NCBI GenBank assembly: GCA_002170915.1
Contig: NHHQ01000135.1
Span: 4,834 to 13,366, forward strand
From: Rhodospirillaceae bacterium TMED167
GTDB taxonomy: Bacteria > Pseudomonadota > Alphaproteobacteria > Rhodospirillales_A > UBA2165
Reading direction: 5' to 3'
DNA length: 8,533 nucleotides
Below are positions 1-6,931 of the stretch, in pieces; within the stretch, counting starts at the first letter, position 1, and each line of letters begins with the position of its first letter. Made by a program: the position numbers and the translations under genes. The notes under the pieces were generated by a model, which ran no database searches, was not told where the DNA came from, and saw nothing but the letters and a program-made list of their open reading frames with translations.

Positions 1-1244
1 TGTTCCAGCCCGCCATCCAAATCGCGGAAGAAGGTTTTAAGATATCACCACGCCTCCACCGGCTCGCAGATGGCGACCGGCATTTGAGAAAATTTACGAC
101 ATCGGCAGGCTATTTTCTGACGGAGGAAGGCCGGGCGAGAGCTGTCGGCTTTAATCTCCGTAACCTGGCGCTTGCAGACACCCTGCGTCGGATCGCCGCA
201 GAAGGGGCAGATGCTTTCTATCGGGGCACCATAGCACAAGATATCATTCGGACCGTCCGGAATGCACCCCTAAATCCCGGTCAGATATCGCTGCGGGATC
301 TGGAATCGTACCGGGCAAAGCGTCGGGAGCCCGTCTGCGCGCCGTATCGATCCTGGTTTGTGTGCGGCATGCCGCCGCCGACATCGGGCGGCGTGACGAC
401 ACTTCAGATCCTGAGCATGTTAAGCGGCCAGGATCTAGGGGAACTGGGGGCAGAATCGCCCCAAGCCATACATTTGATCTCAGAAGCCAGCAAACTGGCA
501 TTTGCCGACCGCAATCACTATCTCGCTGATCCGGATTTTATCAACGTCCCCACCGGCAAACTACTCGACCCCGGATATCTGGCCAGCCGGGCCAACCGGA
601 TCAATCGGGAAAAGGCGATGACGCGGGCCCGGCCCGGCAAACTGGAGCCAAAGAGCGCCTATAATTTCGCGCCAGACACGTCGGAGAAAGGTCTCTCCAC
701 CTCGCACATGTCCATTGTTGACAAAAATGGCAACGTAGTTTCCATGACCACAACCATCGAAAATGCGTTCGGGTCCCGCCTAATGGTGCGTGGTTTTTTA
801 TTAAATAACGAACTCACTGATTTTTCTTTTACCCCGATTAAGGATGGCAAGCTTGTGGCCAACGCTGCCTGGCCCGGAAAGAGGCCGCGCTCTTCAATGG
901 CGCCCATTATAGTCTTCGATAATCAGGGAAAACCCGTTCTGGTTGTGGGATCTCCCGGAGGCTCTGGCATCATTGGATATGTGGCGAAAACCATCATCGC
1001 GGTCCTGGATTGGAAGATGAACGCGCAACAGGCCGTGGAAACAGCCCATTTTTTAAATCGGAACGGACCGACAGATTTGGAGAAGGGAACGCCGATCGCT
1101 GGTCTTCGGGAGGACCTCGAAAACCTGGGACATACGGTCCGTATTCGGGCAATGACAAGCGGACTACATGTGATCAAAATTTCCGAGAACGGCCTGGAGG
1201 GCGGCGTGGACCCGAGACGAGAGGGCCTGGCCGCCGGCGACTAA
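1..1244 (+). CDS. ggt: Gamma-glutamyltransferase, 3' part (5' end outside window)
   Basis: N-terminal nucleophile hydrolase that splits or transfers the gamma-glutamyl group of glutathione and related compounds; family members are normally periplasmic or secreted and self-cleave into two subunits. The frame is open from base 3 and gives 413 residues, so the signal peptide and first part of the large subunit are missing. The likely nucleophile threonine is codon 699-701 (motif TSHMSIVD), predicting a small subunit of about 181 residues, close to the usual size. Also visible are NNELTDF, RPRSSM (codons 882-899) and the glycine motif GSPGG (948-962); the end DPRREGLAAGD is typical. Compared with the E. 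coli enzyme as I remember it, the Thr at +18 is kept but the Asn at +20 is Glu and the stretch before RPRSSM is shorter, so substrate range may differ; a cephalosporin-acylase-like member is an alternative. An in-frame ATG at 84 is internal, because upstream residues already match the family. Confidence 0.93.
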   Translation, partial: FQPAIQIAEEGFKISPRLHRLADGDRHLRKFTTSAGYFLTEEGRARAVGFNLRNLALADTLRRIAAEGADAFYRGTIAQDIIRTVRNAPLNPGQISLRDLESYRAKRREPVCAPYRSWFVCGMPPPTSGGVTTLQILSMLSGQDLGELGAESPQAIHLISEASKLAFADRNHYLADPDFINVPTGKLLDPGYLASRANRINREKAMTRARPGKLEPKSAYNFAPDTSEKGLSTSHMSIVDKNGNVVSMTTTIENAFGSRLMVRGFLLNNELTDFSFTPIKDGKLVANAAWPGKRPRSSMAPIIVFDNQGKPVLVVGSPGGSGIIGYVAKTIIAVLDWKMNAQQAVETAHFLNRNGPTDLEKGTPIAGLREDLENLGHTVRIRAMTSGLHVIKISENGLEGGVDPRREGLAAGD

Positions 1245-1284
1245 GAGGCGCGACACAGGACTTGCGTTGTCTGTCTCCTGGTCT

Positions 1285-1590
1285 CAAGAGGCTGGCGGGT
1301 TTTCGCGCGCGATATCCGGCAAATCGGGACCATCGTCGGAAATATCTACCCGAATTCGGCCAACTGCCAGATCTCTCCAGCGGGCGAAACATAAGCGTCT
1401 GAGTAGACGGGTCCACGGCTTTATCAATGGCGTTCAAAGGGCGCAGCACCAACCGTACACCACAAGGTCTTCACTAGTTGTCAGGCGGTTCGACGCCAAA
1501 CATAGCAGTGGTCAGGAAATTCCTGGGGATCTTGGTTTATTTTAGCCACTACCGCGCCGAGTTCGGCTAGCCGCCTTTGCTGGGGGCAGG
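1285..1590 (-). pseudogene. Probable decayed sensor histidine kinase fragment (ATPase domain)
   Basis: No intact frame exists here, but minus-strand pieces in three frames follow the order expected across the end of a histidine-kinase dimerisation region and its ATP-binding domain. From 1582 to 1529: [18 protein letters not shown]. From 1496 to 1452: ASNRLTTSEDLVVYG, resembling the strand before the N box. From 1448 to 1411: VLRPLNAIDKAVD, resembling an N box but with Lys where the metal-binding Asn should be. From 1361 to about 1293: GRIRVDISDDGPDLPDIAREN, resembling the G1 box followed by the AREN motif common in alphaproteobacterial kinases. The N-box to G1 distance is about 28-32 residues, as in real kinases. 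Several frameshifts and stops separate the blocks, the H box and later glycine boxes are not recognisable, and the fragment ends near the 3' end of ggt. The assignment is by motif memory only; chance resemblance across frames is the alternative. Confidence 0.45.
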
Positions 1591-1600
1591 GCGAAACTGC

Positions 1601-1646
1601 GTCGGTGGATTGTGGGGCCGAGCGTTGACTTCGCCACCGACAATCC
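1601..1646. repeat. Inverted repeat around the rpmH -35 box
   Basis: GTCGGTGG (1601-1608) is an exact reverse complement of CCACCGAC (1634-1641). An overlapping second pair, GGATTGT (1607-1613) and ACAATCC (1640-1646), is also exact. The arms enclose the putative -35 box (1625-1630) and the right arm lies between -35 and -10, so a dimeric regulator binding here could affect rpmH transcription. The pairing is seen directly; a regulatory role is inference. Confidence 0.4.
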
Positions 1647-1653
1647 TTATACA
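1625..1653 (+). promoter_or_regulatory. Putative sigma70 promoter of rpmH
   Basis: TTGACT (1625-1630) and TATACA (1648-1653) are separated by exactly 17 bases. This is five of six matches at -35 and four of six at -10. Transcription would start near 1660, giving a leader of about 37 bases before the rpmH GTG. It is the best promoter-like site in the window and sits at the head of the whole plus-strand cluster. Confidence 0.6.
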
Positions 1654-1696
1654 CCGCAATTCGTTTTATAACAGCCGTCATTTTCGGAGAGAACCA

Positions 1697-1831
1697 GTGA
1701 AACGTACATATCAGCCGAGCATCCTAGTAAGGAAGCGCCGGCATGGTTTCAGGAGCCGCATGGCAACGGCAAATGGCCGCAAGATTTTGGCAAAACGCCG
1801 AGCCAAGGGACGGAAGCGCCTGTCAGCCTGA
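1697..1831 (+). CDS. rpmH: 50S ribosomal protein L34
   Basis: Small basic protein of the large ribosomal subunit that contacts 23S rRNA. The 44-residue product starts [19 protein letters not shown] and ends [10 protein letters not shown], matching L34 in length and along its whole sequence. The GTG at 1697 is chosen because the protein begins at the conserved (M)KRT(Y/F)QPS and because GGAGAG at 1686-1691 is a well-placed ribosome binding site. A longer in-frame extension upstream has no L34 similarity. It is the first gene of the cluster, behind the promoter at 1625-1653, and is followed after 34 bases by rnpA, the standard bacterial pairing. Confidence 0.97.
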   Translation: MKRTYQPSILVRKRRHGFRSRMATANGRKILAKRRAKGRKRLSA

Positions 1832-1865
1832 GCCTCGGCCCAAGCCCCGTGGGAGCGACGAGTGC

Positions 1866-2255
1866 ATGGGCGAGCCTCCAAACATCCTAAAGAAACGACG
1901 ACAATTCTTGCGGGTTGCGGCGAGTGGACGGAAGTGGGTCACGCCTGGCTTCGTCCTACAACTTGATGTCCGCGCTGTGGATGGAGAAGCTGGACAGGCC
2001 GACCCAACCCTGGCGAAGCCGAGGGTTGGCTTTACCGTCACGAAAAAGGTGGGGAACGCGGTTGTTCGTAACAGAGTAAAACGGCGGCTGAGAGCGGCAG
2101 TAGCGGAAGTCATTCCATTTTGCTCGCCTGCCGGAAATGACTATGTCCTAATCGGTCGCAAACAGGCTCTGGAGAGGCCCTTCCGGTCGCTCACATCGGA
2201 TCTCAAGTGGGCGCTTCGAAAACTGGATGATAAAGCGGATTTGGGACAAAAATGA
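1866..2255 (+). CDS. rnpA: Ribonuclease P protein component
   Basis: Protein subunit of RNase P, which supports the catalytic RNA in removing 5' leaders from pre-tRNAs. The 129-residue product shows the N-terminal LKKRRQFLRVAASGRKW segment, the strand PRVGFTVTKKVGNAV (52-66) and the diagnostic basic motif RNRVKRRLR at residues 68-76. Length is normal for the family. The frame stays open upstream into rpmH, but the ATG at 1866 is preferred: it lies just before the conserved part, has GGGAG at 1851-1855 (10-base spacing, slightly long) and does not overlap rpmH. The last four bases overlap the yidD start, suggesting translational coupling. Confidence 0.95.
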   Translation: MGEPPNILKKRRQFLRVAASGRKWVTPGFVLQLDVRAVDGEAGQADPTLAKPRVGFTVTKKVGNAVVRNRVKRRLRAAVAEVIPFCSPAGNDYVLIGRKQALERPFRSLTSDLKWALRKLDDKADLGQK

Positions 2256-2512
2256 AGATTCTCGCGCACGTGCATGGCGTCCTACTAGCGGGACTTGTCA
2301 GGGCCTACCAGCTCATCGTCTCCCCAGTTTTACCCGGGTCATGCCGCTATCACCCAACATGCTCCCAATATGCCCTGGATGCCATTGATACGCATGGACC
2401 GCTCGCAGGCAGCTGGCTGGCGATCAAGCGTGTAGCCCGATGTCACCCCTGGGGATCGTCGGGATTTGACCCCATACCACCTAGAAACACAAAAATGGCA
2501 CAGAAAAAATAA
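2252..2512 (+). CDS. yidD: Membrane protein insertion efficiency factor YidD
   Basis: Small inner-membrane-associated protein that assists YidC/Sec-dependent membrane protein insertion. The 86-residue product carries the family signature: CRYHPTCSQYALDAI at 31-45, a glycine-containing segment, RVARCHPWG at 60-68 and GFDPIP at 71-76, with conserved Cys31, Cys37 and Cys64. The N-terminal amphipathic stretch (residues about 5-25) probably binds the membrane. ATGA at 2252-2255 joins its start to the rnpA stop, and GGGA at 2243-2246 can serve as ribosome binding site. The position between rnpA and yidC is the conserved one. Confidence 0.95.
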   Translation: MKILAHVHGVLLAGLVRAYQLIVSPVLPGSCRYHPTCSQYALDAIDTHGPLAGSWLAIKRVARCHPWGSSGFDPIPPRNTKMAQKK

Positions 2513-2544
2513 CCGGAATTTAGCCCAGACAAATGGGAAGTGTA

Positions 2545-2573
2545 TTGCACCATGGCACCGTCACGGCTATATC
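2545..2573 (+). promoter_or_regulatory. Possible promoter upstream of yidC
   Basis: TTGCAC (2545-2550) and TATATC (2568-2573) are 17 bases apart, in the 147-base gap between yidD and yidC, the longest gap inside the cluster. The -35 keeps only TTG and the -10 keeps TATA, so this is a weak match. It could give yidC and later genes extra transcription independent of rpmH. Confidence 0.3.
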
Positions 2574-2615
2574 CGGGCGTCGAATTCTGCCGCAGCATGC
2601 GCACGGGAAATATTT

Positions 2616-2637
2616 TCGGCTGACCATTAGCAGCCGA
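2616..2637 (+). other. Small hairpin in the yidC leader
   Basis: TCGGCTG (2616-2622) and CAGCCGA (2631-2637) form a perfect 7-bp stem with an 8-base loop, 22 bases before the yidC ATG. No T-run follows, so it is not a normal intrinsic terminator. It could affect mRNA stability or translation, or mean nothing. Confidence 0.35.
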
Positions 2638-2659
2638 CGGAAACCTCAGACGGGATATC

Positions 2660-4423
2660 ATGGAACAAAAAAATCTTTTAATGGCCATCGTTCTGTCTGT
2701 CGCCATTATGCTCGGCTGGCAATTTTACATGGAACAAATGGCCCCGCCGCCGTTGGATAAAACGGCTGATCAGATCCAAACGCCATTCGCACCTGGAGAA
2801 AGCCCTAGCGCGACCTTAGCGCCGCCGCCGCCCGGCGCACCGGGCCAAACCACCGGACTGCCCGGCCAAGTCCAGGAATCCGTCAACCAGCGGGCCGCCC
2901 AAGCTATACCACGGATCAAAATTGTCTCCCACCGAGTTACCGGATCCCTATCGCTTGTGGGCGCCCGCTTTGATGATCTGACATTGATGGACTACCGAGA
3001 GACCATCGAGCCGGACAGCGAAAAAGTAAACCTGCTCAAACCCTTCGGCACAGATAATTCATATTATGCCTATTACGGCTGGGTATCTGCGGACACGCAA
3101 GTCCCGCCACTGGATGCCAGGTGGACGTCGGACCGAGAGGAATTGAGCCCGGGCGCGCCGGTCACGCTCAGTTGGACCAATAAAGATGGCGTGGTCTTCC
3201 AGCAAATCATTGCACTTGACGAACATTATATGTTTACGGTTCAACAGCGCGTCACCAATGGATCCCGAAAAGTGGCCAACGTTTTCCCATTCGGTCAAAT
3301 CGCCCGTCGCGGCACACCGGATGTGCTGGATTTTTATATTCTTCACGAGGGCCTTTTGGGAGTTTTCAACGGCGTTCTGAAAGAAGTCGATTACGATGAT
3401 CTGCAGGATTCAGACACCAAAGTGATTGCTAACGAGAAGTCTACGGGCGGCTGGATTGGCATCACTGATAAATACTGGCTCGCTGCTCTGATCCCGGACC
3501 AAAAAACTGTCGCAGACTCGCGTTTCTCCGATGCTGTCCGGTCCGGTGTTGATCATTATCAAGTCGATTTTCGCGGGCCCGGACTGGCAATAGCAGCCGG
3601 TGCTCAGAACACGGTCACCAACCGGCTCTTCGCGGGTGCCAAGGAAGCCAAACTCATTGTGGACTACCGTGATAAACTGAACATTAGCCGATTTGATCTG
3701 GCGATTGACTGGGGCTGGTTTGAGTGGTTAACCAAACCCATTTTCTTCGTCTTGGTATATTTTACAGACTTTCTCGGCAATATGGGCCTCGCCATCCTGC
3801 TGCTGACCGTGCTAATCAAACTCGTCTTTTTTCCCTTAGCCAACAAGTCCTATCGGGCGATGGCCAAAATGAAGGCCCTGCAGCCAGAAATGCTAAAAAT
3901 CCGCGAACGTTTTGGCGAAGACCGGATGCGCATGAATCAGGAGATGATGGCACTCTACAAAAAAGAGAAGGCCAATCCTGCATCAGGTTGCCTACCCATC
4001 CTGCCGCAAATTCCCGTGTTCTTCGCGCTCTATAAAGTAGTGTTCGTTACCATCGAATTACGGCACGCACCTTTTTACGGCTGGATACAAGACCTGTCAG
4101 CAGCCGATCCACTGACATTCGTGAACCTTTTTGGCCTCATCCCCTGGACACCACCGGAATTTGCGGTGATCGGTATTTGGCCGATCCTTATGGGGGCGAC
4201 AATGTATTTCCAGCAAAAGCTGAACCCGCCACCGCCGGACCCCATGCAAGCCAAGATTTTCATGCTGCTGCCGTTCGTTTTCACCATCATGTTGGCGCGC
4301 TTTCCGTCGGGCCTCGTGATCTACTGGGCGTGGAACAACCTACTGTCTATCCTGCAACAATATGTCATCATGCGTCAGGCTGGCGTGCCAATCGGCGGAG
4401 GCAGAATCCAGCCTAAGTCGTAA
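2660..4423 (+). CDS. yidC: Membrane protein insertase YidC
   Basis: Inner-membrane insertase of the YidC/Oxa1/Alb3 family that inserts and folds membrane proteins alone or with SecYEG. The 587-residue product has the Gram-negative layout: a first membrane helix (about 6-24), a Pro-rich linker (about 40-75), a large periplasmic beta domain (about 80-345), then the conserved core. The core shows a membrane segment at about 355-394, the cytoplasmic helical hairpin KSYRAMAKMKALQPEM to ALYKKEKANP (about 396-440), and hydrophobic segments at about 442-465, 485-520 and 533-570. In E. coli an Arg in the hydrophilic groove is essential; the aligned residue here seems to be Lys in TVLIKLVFFPL, which I believe is common in alphaproteobacteria. 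The ATG at 2660 starts right before the first helix; its upstream ribosome binding site is weak (ACGGG at 2650-2654). Confidence 0.97.
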   Translation: MEQKNLLMAIVLSVAIMLGWQFYMEQMAPPPLDKTADQIQTPFAPGESPSATLAPPPPGAPGQTTGLPGQVQESVNQRAAQAIPRIKIVSHRVTGSLSLVGARFDDLTLMDYRETIEPDSEKVNLLKPFGTDNSYYAYYGWVSADTQVPPLDARWTSDREELSPGAPVTLSWTNKDGVVFQQIIALDEHYMFTVQQRVTNGSRKVANVFPFGQIARRGTPDVLDFYILHEGLLGVFNGVLKEVDYDDLQDSDTKVIANEKSTGGWIGITDKYWLAALIPDQKTVADSRFSDAVRSGVDHYQVDFRGPGLAIAAGAQNTVTNRLFAGAKEAKLIVDYRDKLNISRFDLAIDWGWFEWLTKPIFFVLVYFTDFLGNMGLAILLLTVLIKLVFFPLANKSYRAMAKMKALQPEMLKIRERFGEDRMRMNQEMMALYKKEKANPASGCLPILPQIPVFFALYKVVFVTIELRHAPFYGWIQDLSAADPLTFVNLFGLIPWTPPEFAVIGIWPILMGATMYFQQKLNPPPPDPMQAKIFMLLPFVFTIMLARFPSGLVIYWAWNNLLSILQQYVIMRQAGVPIGGGRIQPKS

Positions 4424-4426
4424 GCT

Positions 4427-4481
4427 AGGGATTTTTCGGGCCCAGAGTTATTACGACATGATATTTGTAATCGGAATCCCT
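4427..4481 (+). promoter_or_regulatory. Possible folded leader of yihA
   Basis: AGGGATT (4427-4433) pairs exactly with AATCCCT (4475-4481). Inside it, ATTAC (4450-4454) pairs with GTAAT (4467-4471), and GGGCCC (4438-4443) is a palindrome. The outer stem would cover bases next to the yihA ATG at 4483, including part of the weak GGAA ribosome binding site, so it could limit yihA translation. The complementarity is seen; function is inference. Confidence 0.25.
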
Positions 4482-4482
4482 T

Positions 4483-5157
4483 ATGAGTGAGTCCCAGGCA
4501 CAGCCGACGCACGTCACCTTTTCTCCGATCGAGACGGAGGCGGGACGTCTTTTGTTTTCCCAAGACTGCACCTTTCTTATGGGCGCCGTCTCCATGGACC
4601 ATATGCCCGCGGGAGACGTGAGCGAAGTTTCGTTTGCGGGCCGGTCCAATGTGGGAAAATCAAGCCTGATCAATGCCCTGATGGGCCGAAAATCACTCGC
4701 CCGGACCTCCAACACACCGGGCCGAACCCAGCAAATCAATTTTTTTACCCTGCACAACAGGCTTATGATGACCGATCTGCCCGGGTATGGCTATGCTCGG
4801 GCTCCCAAAAAAACCGTAGATCAGTGGACAGACCTGATACGCGACTATCTTCGGGGACGTGTTACCCTGCGCCGGGTTTGTCTGCTGATTGACTCCCGTC
4901 ATGGACTTAAACCGGTCGATAAAGAAATGATGACGCTCATGGATGGGGCCGCCGCGTCGTATCAGGTCGTTCTCACAAAATGCGATAAGATCAAACCAGG
5001 TGCGCTGGATAGACTAATTAATGGAACCAGGAAGGAATTGACCAAACATGTCGCCGCTCATCCAGATATTCTGGCTACCAGTTCGATAAAAGGCACTGGC
5101 ATTTCAGAGTTGAGAGCGGCCCTTGCTACGCTGGCAGATGGCGATCAATTGATGTAG
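4483..5157 (+). CDS. yihA: Ribosome biogenesis GTP-binding protein YihA/YsxC/EngB
   Basis: Essential TRAFAC-class GTPase of the EngB family that takes part in late assembly of the 50S subunit. The 224-residue product shows the GTPase motifs in order: G1 GRSNVGKSS (53-61), the G2 region SNTPGRTQ (76-83), G3 DLPGYGYA (98-105), G4 TKCD (165-168) and G5 ATSS with KGTGI (198-207). The N-terminal 45 residues are a family-typical lead-in, so length is normal. The ATG at 4483 has only GGAA (4473-4476) upstream, which lies in a possible hairpin. The TAG stop overlaps the argB GTG by one base. Neighbours rpmH, rnpA and yidC are the usual ones. Confidence 0.96.
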   Translation: MSESQAQPTHVTFSPIETEAGRLLFSQDCTFLMGAVSMDHMPAGDVSEVSFAGRSNVGKSSLINALMGRKSLARTSNTPGRTQQINFFTLHNRLMMTDLPGYGYARAPKKTVDQWTDLIRDYLRGRVTLRRVCLLIDSRHGLKPVDKEMMTLMDGAAASYQVVLTKCDKIKPGALDRLINGTRKELTKHVAAHPDILATSSIKGTGISELRAALATLADGDQLM

Positions 5158-6080
5158 TGTCCCGCGTCATGAAAAAAGAAAAGAGACATCCGACGGAAAA
5201 AGCCCTCGAAAAAGCCCGAACACTCTCTGAGGCACTTCCGTTCATGCGACGGTACGCTGGTGAGACCGTTGTCATTAAATATGGCGGCCACGCTATGGGA
5301 AATGACAATCTTGCTCGATTGTTCGCCATCGACATCGTCCTGCTGAAACAGGTCGGAGTTCACCCCATTATCGTGCATGGCGGCGGGCCGCAGATCGGCG
5401 AAATGCTGGAAAAGATGAAAATTAGGTCGTCTTTCGTCGACGGACTGCGAGTGACCGACTCGGAGACGGTCGAAGTCGTGGAAATGGTCCTGGCCGGAAC
5501 CATTAACAAGCAGGTTTCCGCCGCCATTAACAATGTCGGCGGTGTAGCCGTCGGCATGTCTGGCAAAGATGGTAATCTCATCCAGGCGTCAAAACTCCGT
5601 CGCACCCAAAAGGACCCAGATTCCAACATCGAAAAAATATTAGACCTAGGTTTTGTGGGAGAGCCCGCCAAGATCAATACGCATGCTTTGGACGTCTTCC
5701 AGCGATCTGACATGATCCCGGTGATTGCCCCCATCGGCATTGGTCCAAAGGGAGAGACGTTCAATATCAATGCCGATACGGCCGCTGGCGCGATTGCCGC
5801 CGCGATGGGGGCGAAGCGGTTTCTATTGCTGACCGACGTCGCCGGCGTTCTTGACGGAGAGGGCAATCTCATTGAAAAAGTCGACGCCATAACGGCGAAG
5901 AAAATGGTGTTAGACGGCACGATCGGTGGCGGGATGATTCCCAAAGTCGAGACCTGCCTGAAAGCCAATGAGAATGGTGTCGACTCATCCGTCATCCTTG
6001 ATGGCCGGGTGCCTCATGCTATCCTGTTGGAACTGTTTACGGACGACGGCGTCGGCACTTTGATTGGCACCGGAGCTTAA
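5157..6080 (+). CDS. argB: Acetylglutamate kinase
   Basis: Cytoplasmic enzyme of the amino acid kinase family that phosphorylates N-acetyl-L-glutamate with ATP, the second step of arginine synthesis. In the 307-residue product the key features are [11 protein letters not shown] with Lys41, VHGGGPQ (73-79), Arg98 in [16 protein letters not shown] with Asn203 and Asp207, [11 protein letters not shown] (223-233) and GGMIPKVE with Lys263. The N-terminal helix [16 protein letters not shown] (20-35) is the element that in known hexameric enzymes links dimers and goes with inhibition by arginine, so feedback inhibition is predicted. The start is uncertain: GTG at 5157 overlaps the yihA stop as TAGTG, while ATG at 5169 would shorten the protein by four residues; neither has a clear ribosome binding site. 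I keep GTG because of likely coupling. Confidence 0.96.
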   Translation: MSRVMKKEKRHPTEKALEKARTLSEALPFMRRYAGETVVIKYGGHAMGNDNLARLFAIDIVLLKQVGVHPIIVHGGGPQIGEMLEKMKIRSSFVDGLRVTDSETVEVVEMVLAGTINKQVSAAINNVGGVAVGMSGKDGNLIQASKLRRTQKDPDSNIEKILDLGFVGEPAKINTHALDVFQRSDMIPVIAPIGIGPKGETFNINADTAAGAIAAAMGAKRFLLLTDVAGVLDGEGNLIEKVDAITAKKMVLDGTIGGGMIPKVETCLKANENGVDSSVILDGRVPHAILLELFTDDGVGTLIGTGA

Positions 6081-6164
6081 TCCACCGATCATACAAAATG
6101 GCTCTGATTGGTAAGTACTGCGATAAGGTGCCGCAGACAGCCCGTCAGCGTATTGGACCGTCAA

Positions 6165-6860
6165 ATGAATGCTCAGATAAAACCTCAAGATCTTCGCGAC
6201 ATTGATCATTGGATCTTCGACCTGGACAACACACTCTATCCGGTGTCCGCTAATCTGTTCGACCAAATCGACAAAAAAATGTGCAGCTATATTGCTGATT
6301 ATCTCGGGCTCAGCCATGCGGAAGCCTATAAGGTTCAGAAAAGTTACTTCCGGGAACATGGCACGTCTTTGCGAGGTATGATGGAAAACCATGATATGGA
6401 TCCCCAGCCTTATCTTGACAACGTTCATGCCATCGATCTCTCCGTCCTTAAAGAAGACACGCAAATGAATGCGGCGCTTCATCAGCTTCCAGGACAGAAA
6501 GTCATTTTCACAAACGCTGCCACAAACTATGCCCTGAATGTTCTGGAAAAATTGGGAATCGGCCATCATTTCAGCGACGTGTTTGATATCGCCGACGCCG
6601 ATTTCGTACCAAAACCGGAGCCTGCCCCCTATGACACCGTGATCAGCCAGTTTGACATCGATCCAAAATCTGCGGTCATGGTTGATGACATTGCTCGAAA
6701 TTTGCGGCCGGCGGCCGACCGAGGCATGAAGACTGTTTGGGTCAAGACCGACCGGCCTTGGGCCCATGCAGAAGCTGACACCGTCACCCCCGACTTCACA
6801 ACAACCGACCTCTCGGCCTGGCTTGCGGAGGTCGCAAACCTCAAGCCGTCGGCCCATTGA
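6165..6860 (+). CDS. HAD-superfamily pyrimidine 5'-nucleotidase
   Basis: Predicted phosphatase of the haloacid dehalogenase superfamily, in the group annotated as pyrimidine 5'-nucleotidase (similar to yeast Sdt1/Phm8), which removes phosphate from UMP, CMP and similar nucleotides. The 231-residue product has motif I FDLDNTLYP with Asp19 and Asp21, a helical cap (about 30-100), motif II FTNA with Thr116, motif III Lys150 in PKPEPAPYD, and motif IV MVDDIARNL with Asp174 and Asp175. All catalytic residues are present. The frame opens at a TTG at 6108, but the ATG at 6165 is chosen because the extra 19 residues look non-conserved and TGGA at 6154-6157 sits at usable distance. It lies between argB and dapD, a context I recall from other alphaproteobacteria; a role in nucleotide clean-up is family inference. 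Confidence 0.9.
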   Translation: MNAQIKPQDLRDIDHWIFDLDNTLYPVSANLFDQIDKKMCSYIADYLGLSHAEAYKVQKSYFREHGTSLRGMMENHDMDPQPYLDNVHAIDLSVLKEDTQMNAALHQLPGQKVIFTNAATNYALNVLEKLGIGHHFSDVFDIADADFVPKPEPAPYDTVISQFDIDPKSAVMVDDIARNLRPAADRGMKTVWVKTDRPWAHAEADTVTPDFTTTDLSAWLAEVANLKPSAH

Positions 6861-6931
6861 CAGGGTGGCCCTGGTGCACCATGTTCCGGTTTTTTACGTC
6901 CAGAAATTTTCCGTAAGAAGGGATCATCACC

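Noticed and set aside
1471..1500. GGCGGTTCGACGCC resembling a tRNA T-arm
   Set aside because: The stem is only four pairs with a six-base loop, and no matching acceptor, D-arm or anticodon arm is present around it.
1513..1525. CAGGAA-A-TTCCTG palindrome
   Set aside because: Six pairs around one base are expected now and then by chance in 8.5 kb, and no promoter lies next to it.
1267..1545. 92-codon plus-strand open frame in the ggt-rpmH gap
   Set aside because: No ribosome binding site, no recognisable domain, Ser/Arg-rich composition; it is better explained as the reverse of the decayed kinase fragment.
1743..1865. Longer rnpA with a start inside rpmH
   Set aside because: The extra 41 residues only re-read rpmH in another frame and are not part of the RnpA family; the ATG at 1866 fits family length and has an upstream GGGAG.
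5360..5995. 211-codon open frame on the minus strand opposite argB
   Set aside because: It mirrors argB, which has every kinase motif; the antisense product is Ser/Pro/Ile-rich low-complexity sequence typical of a shadow frame.
5985..6857. 290-codon open frame on the minus strand opposite the nucleotidase gene
   Set aside because: The plus strand carries a complete HAD protein with all motifs; the antisense translation shows no recognisable domain and follows from codon bias of the real gene.
6861..6895. CAGGG/CCCTG hairpin and T6 run between the nucleotidase gene and dapD as a terminator
   Set aside because: The T-run (6890-6895) lies 16 bases after the short stem and no stem ends right before it, so it does not form an intrinsic terminator. 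The palindrome TGGTGCACCA (6872-6881) is also within chance expectation.
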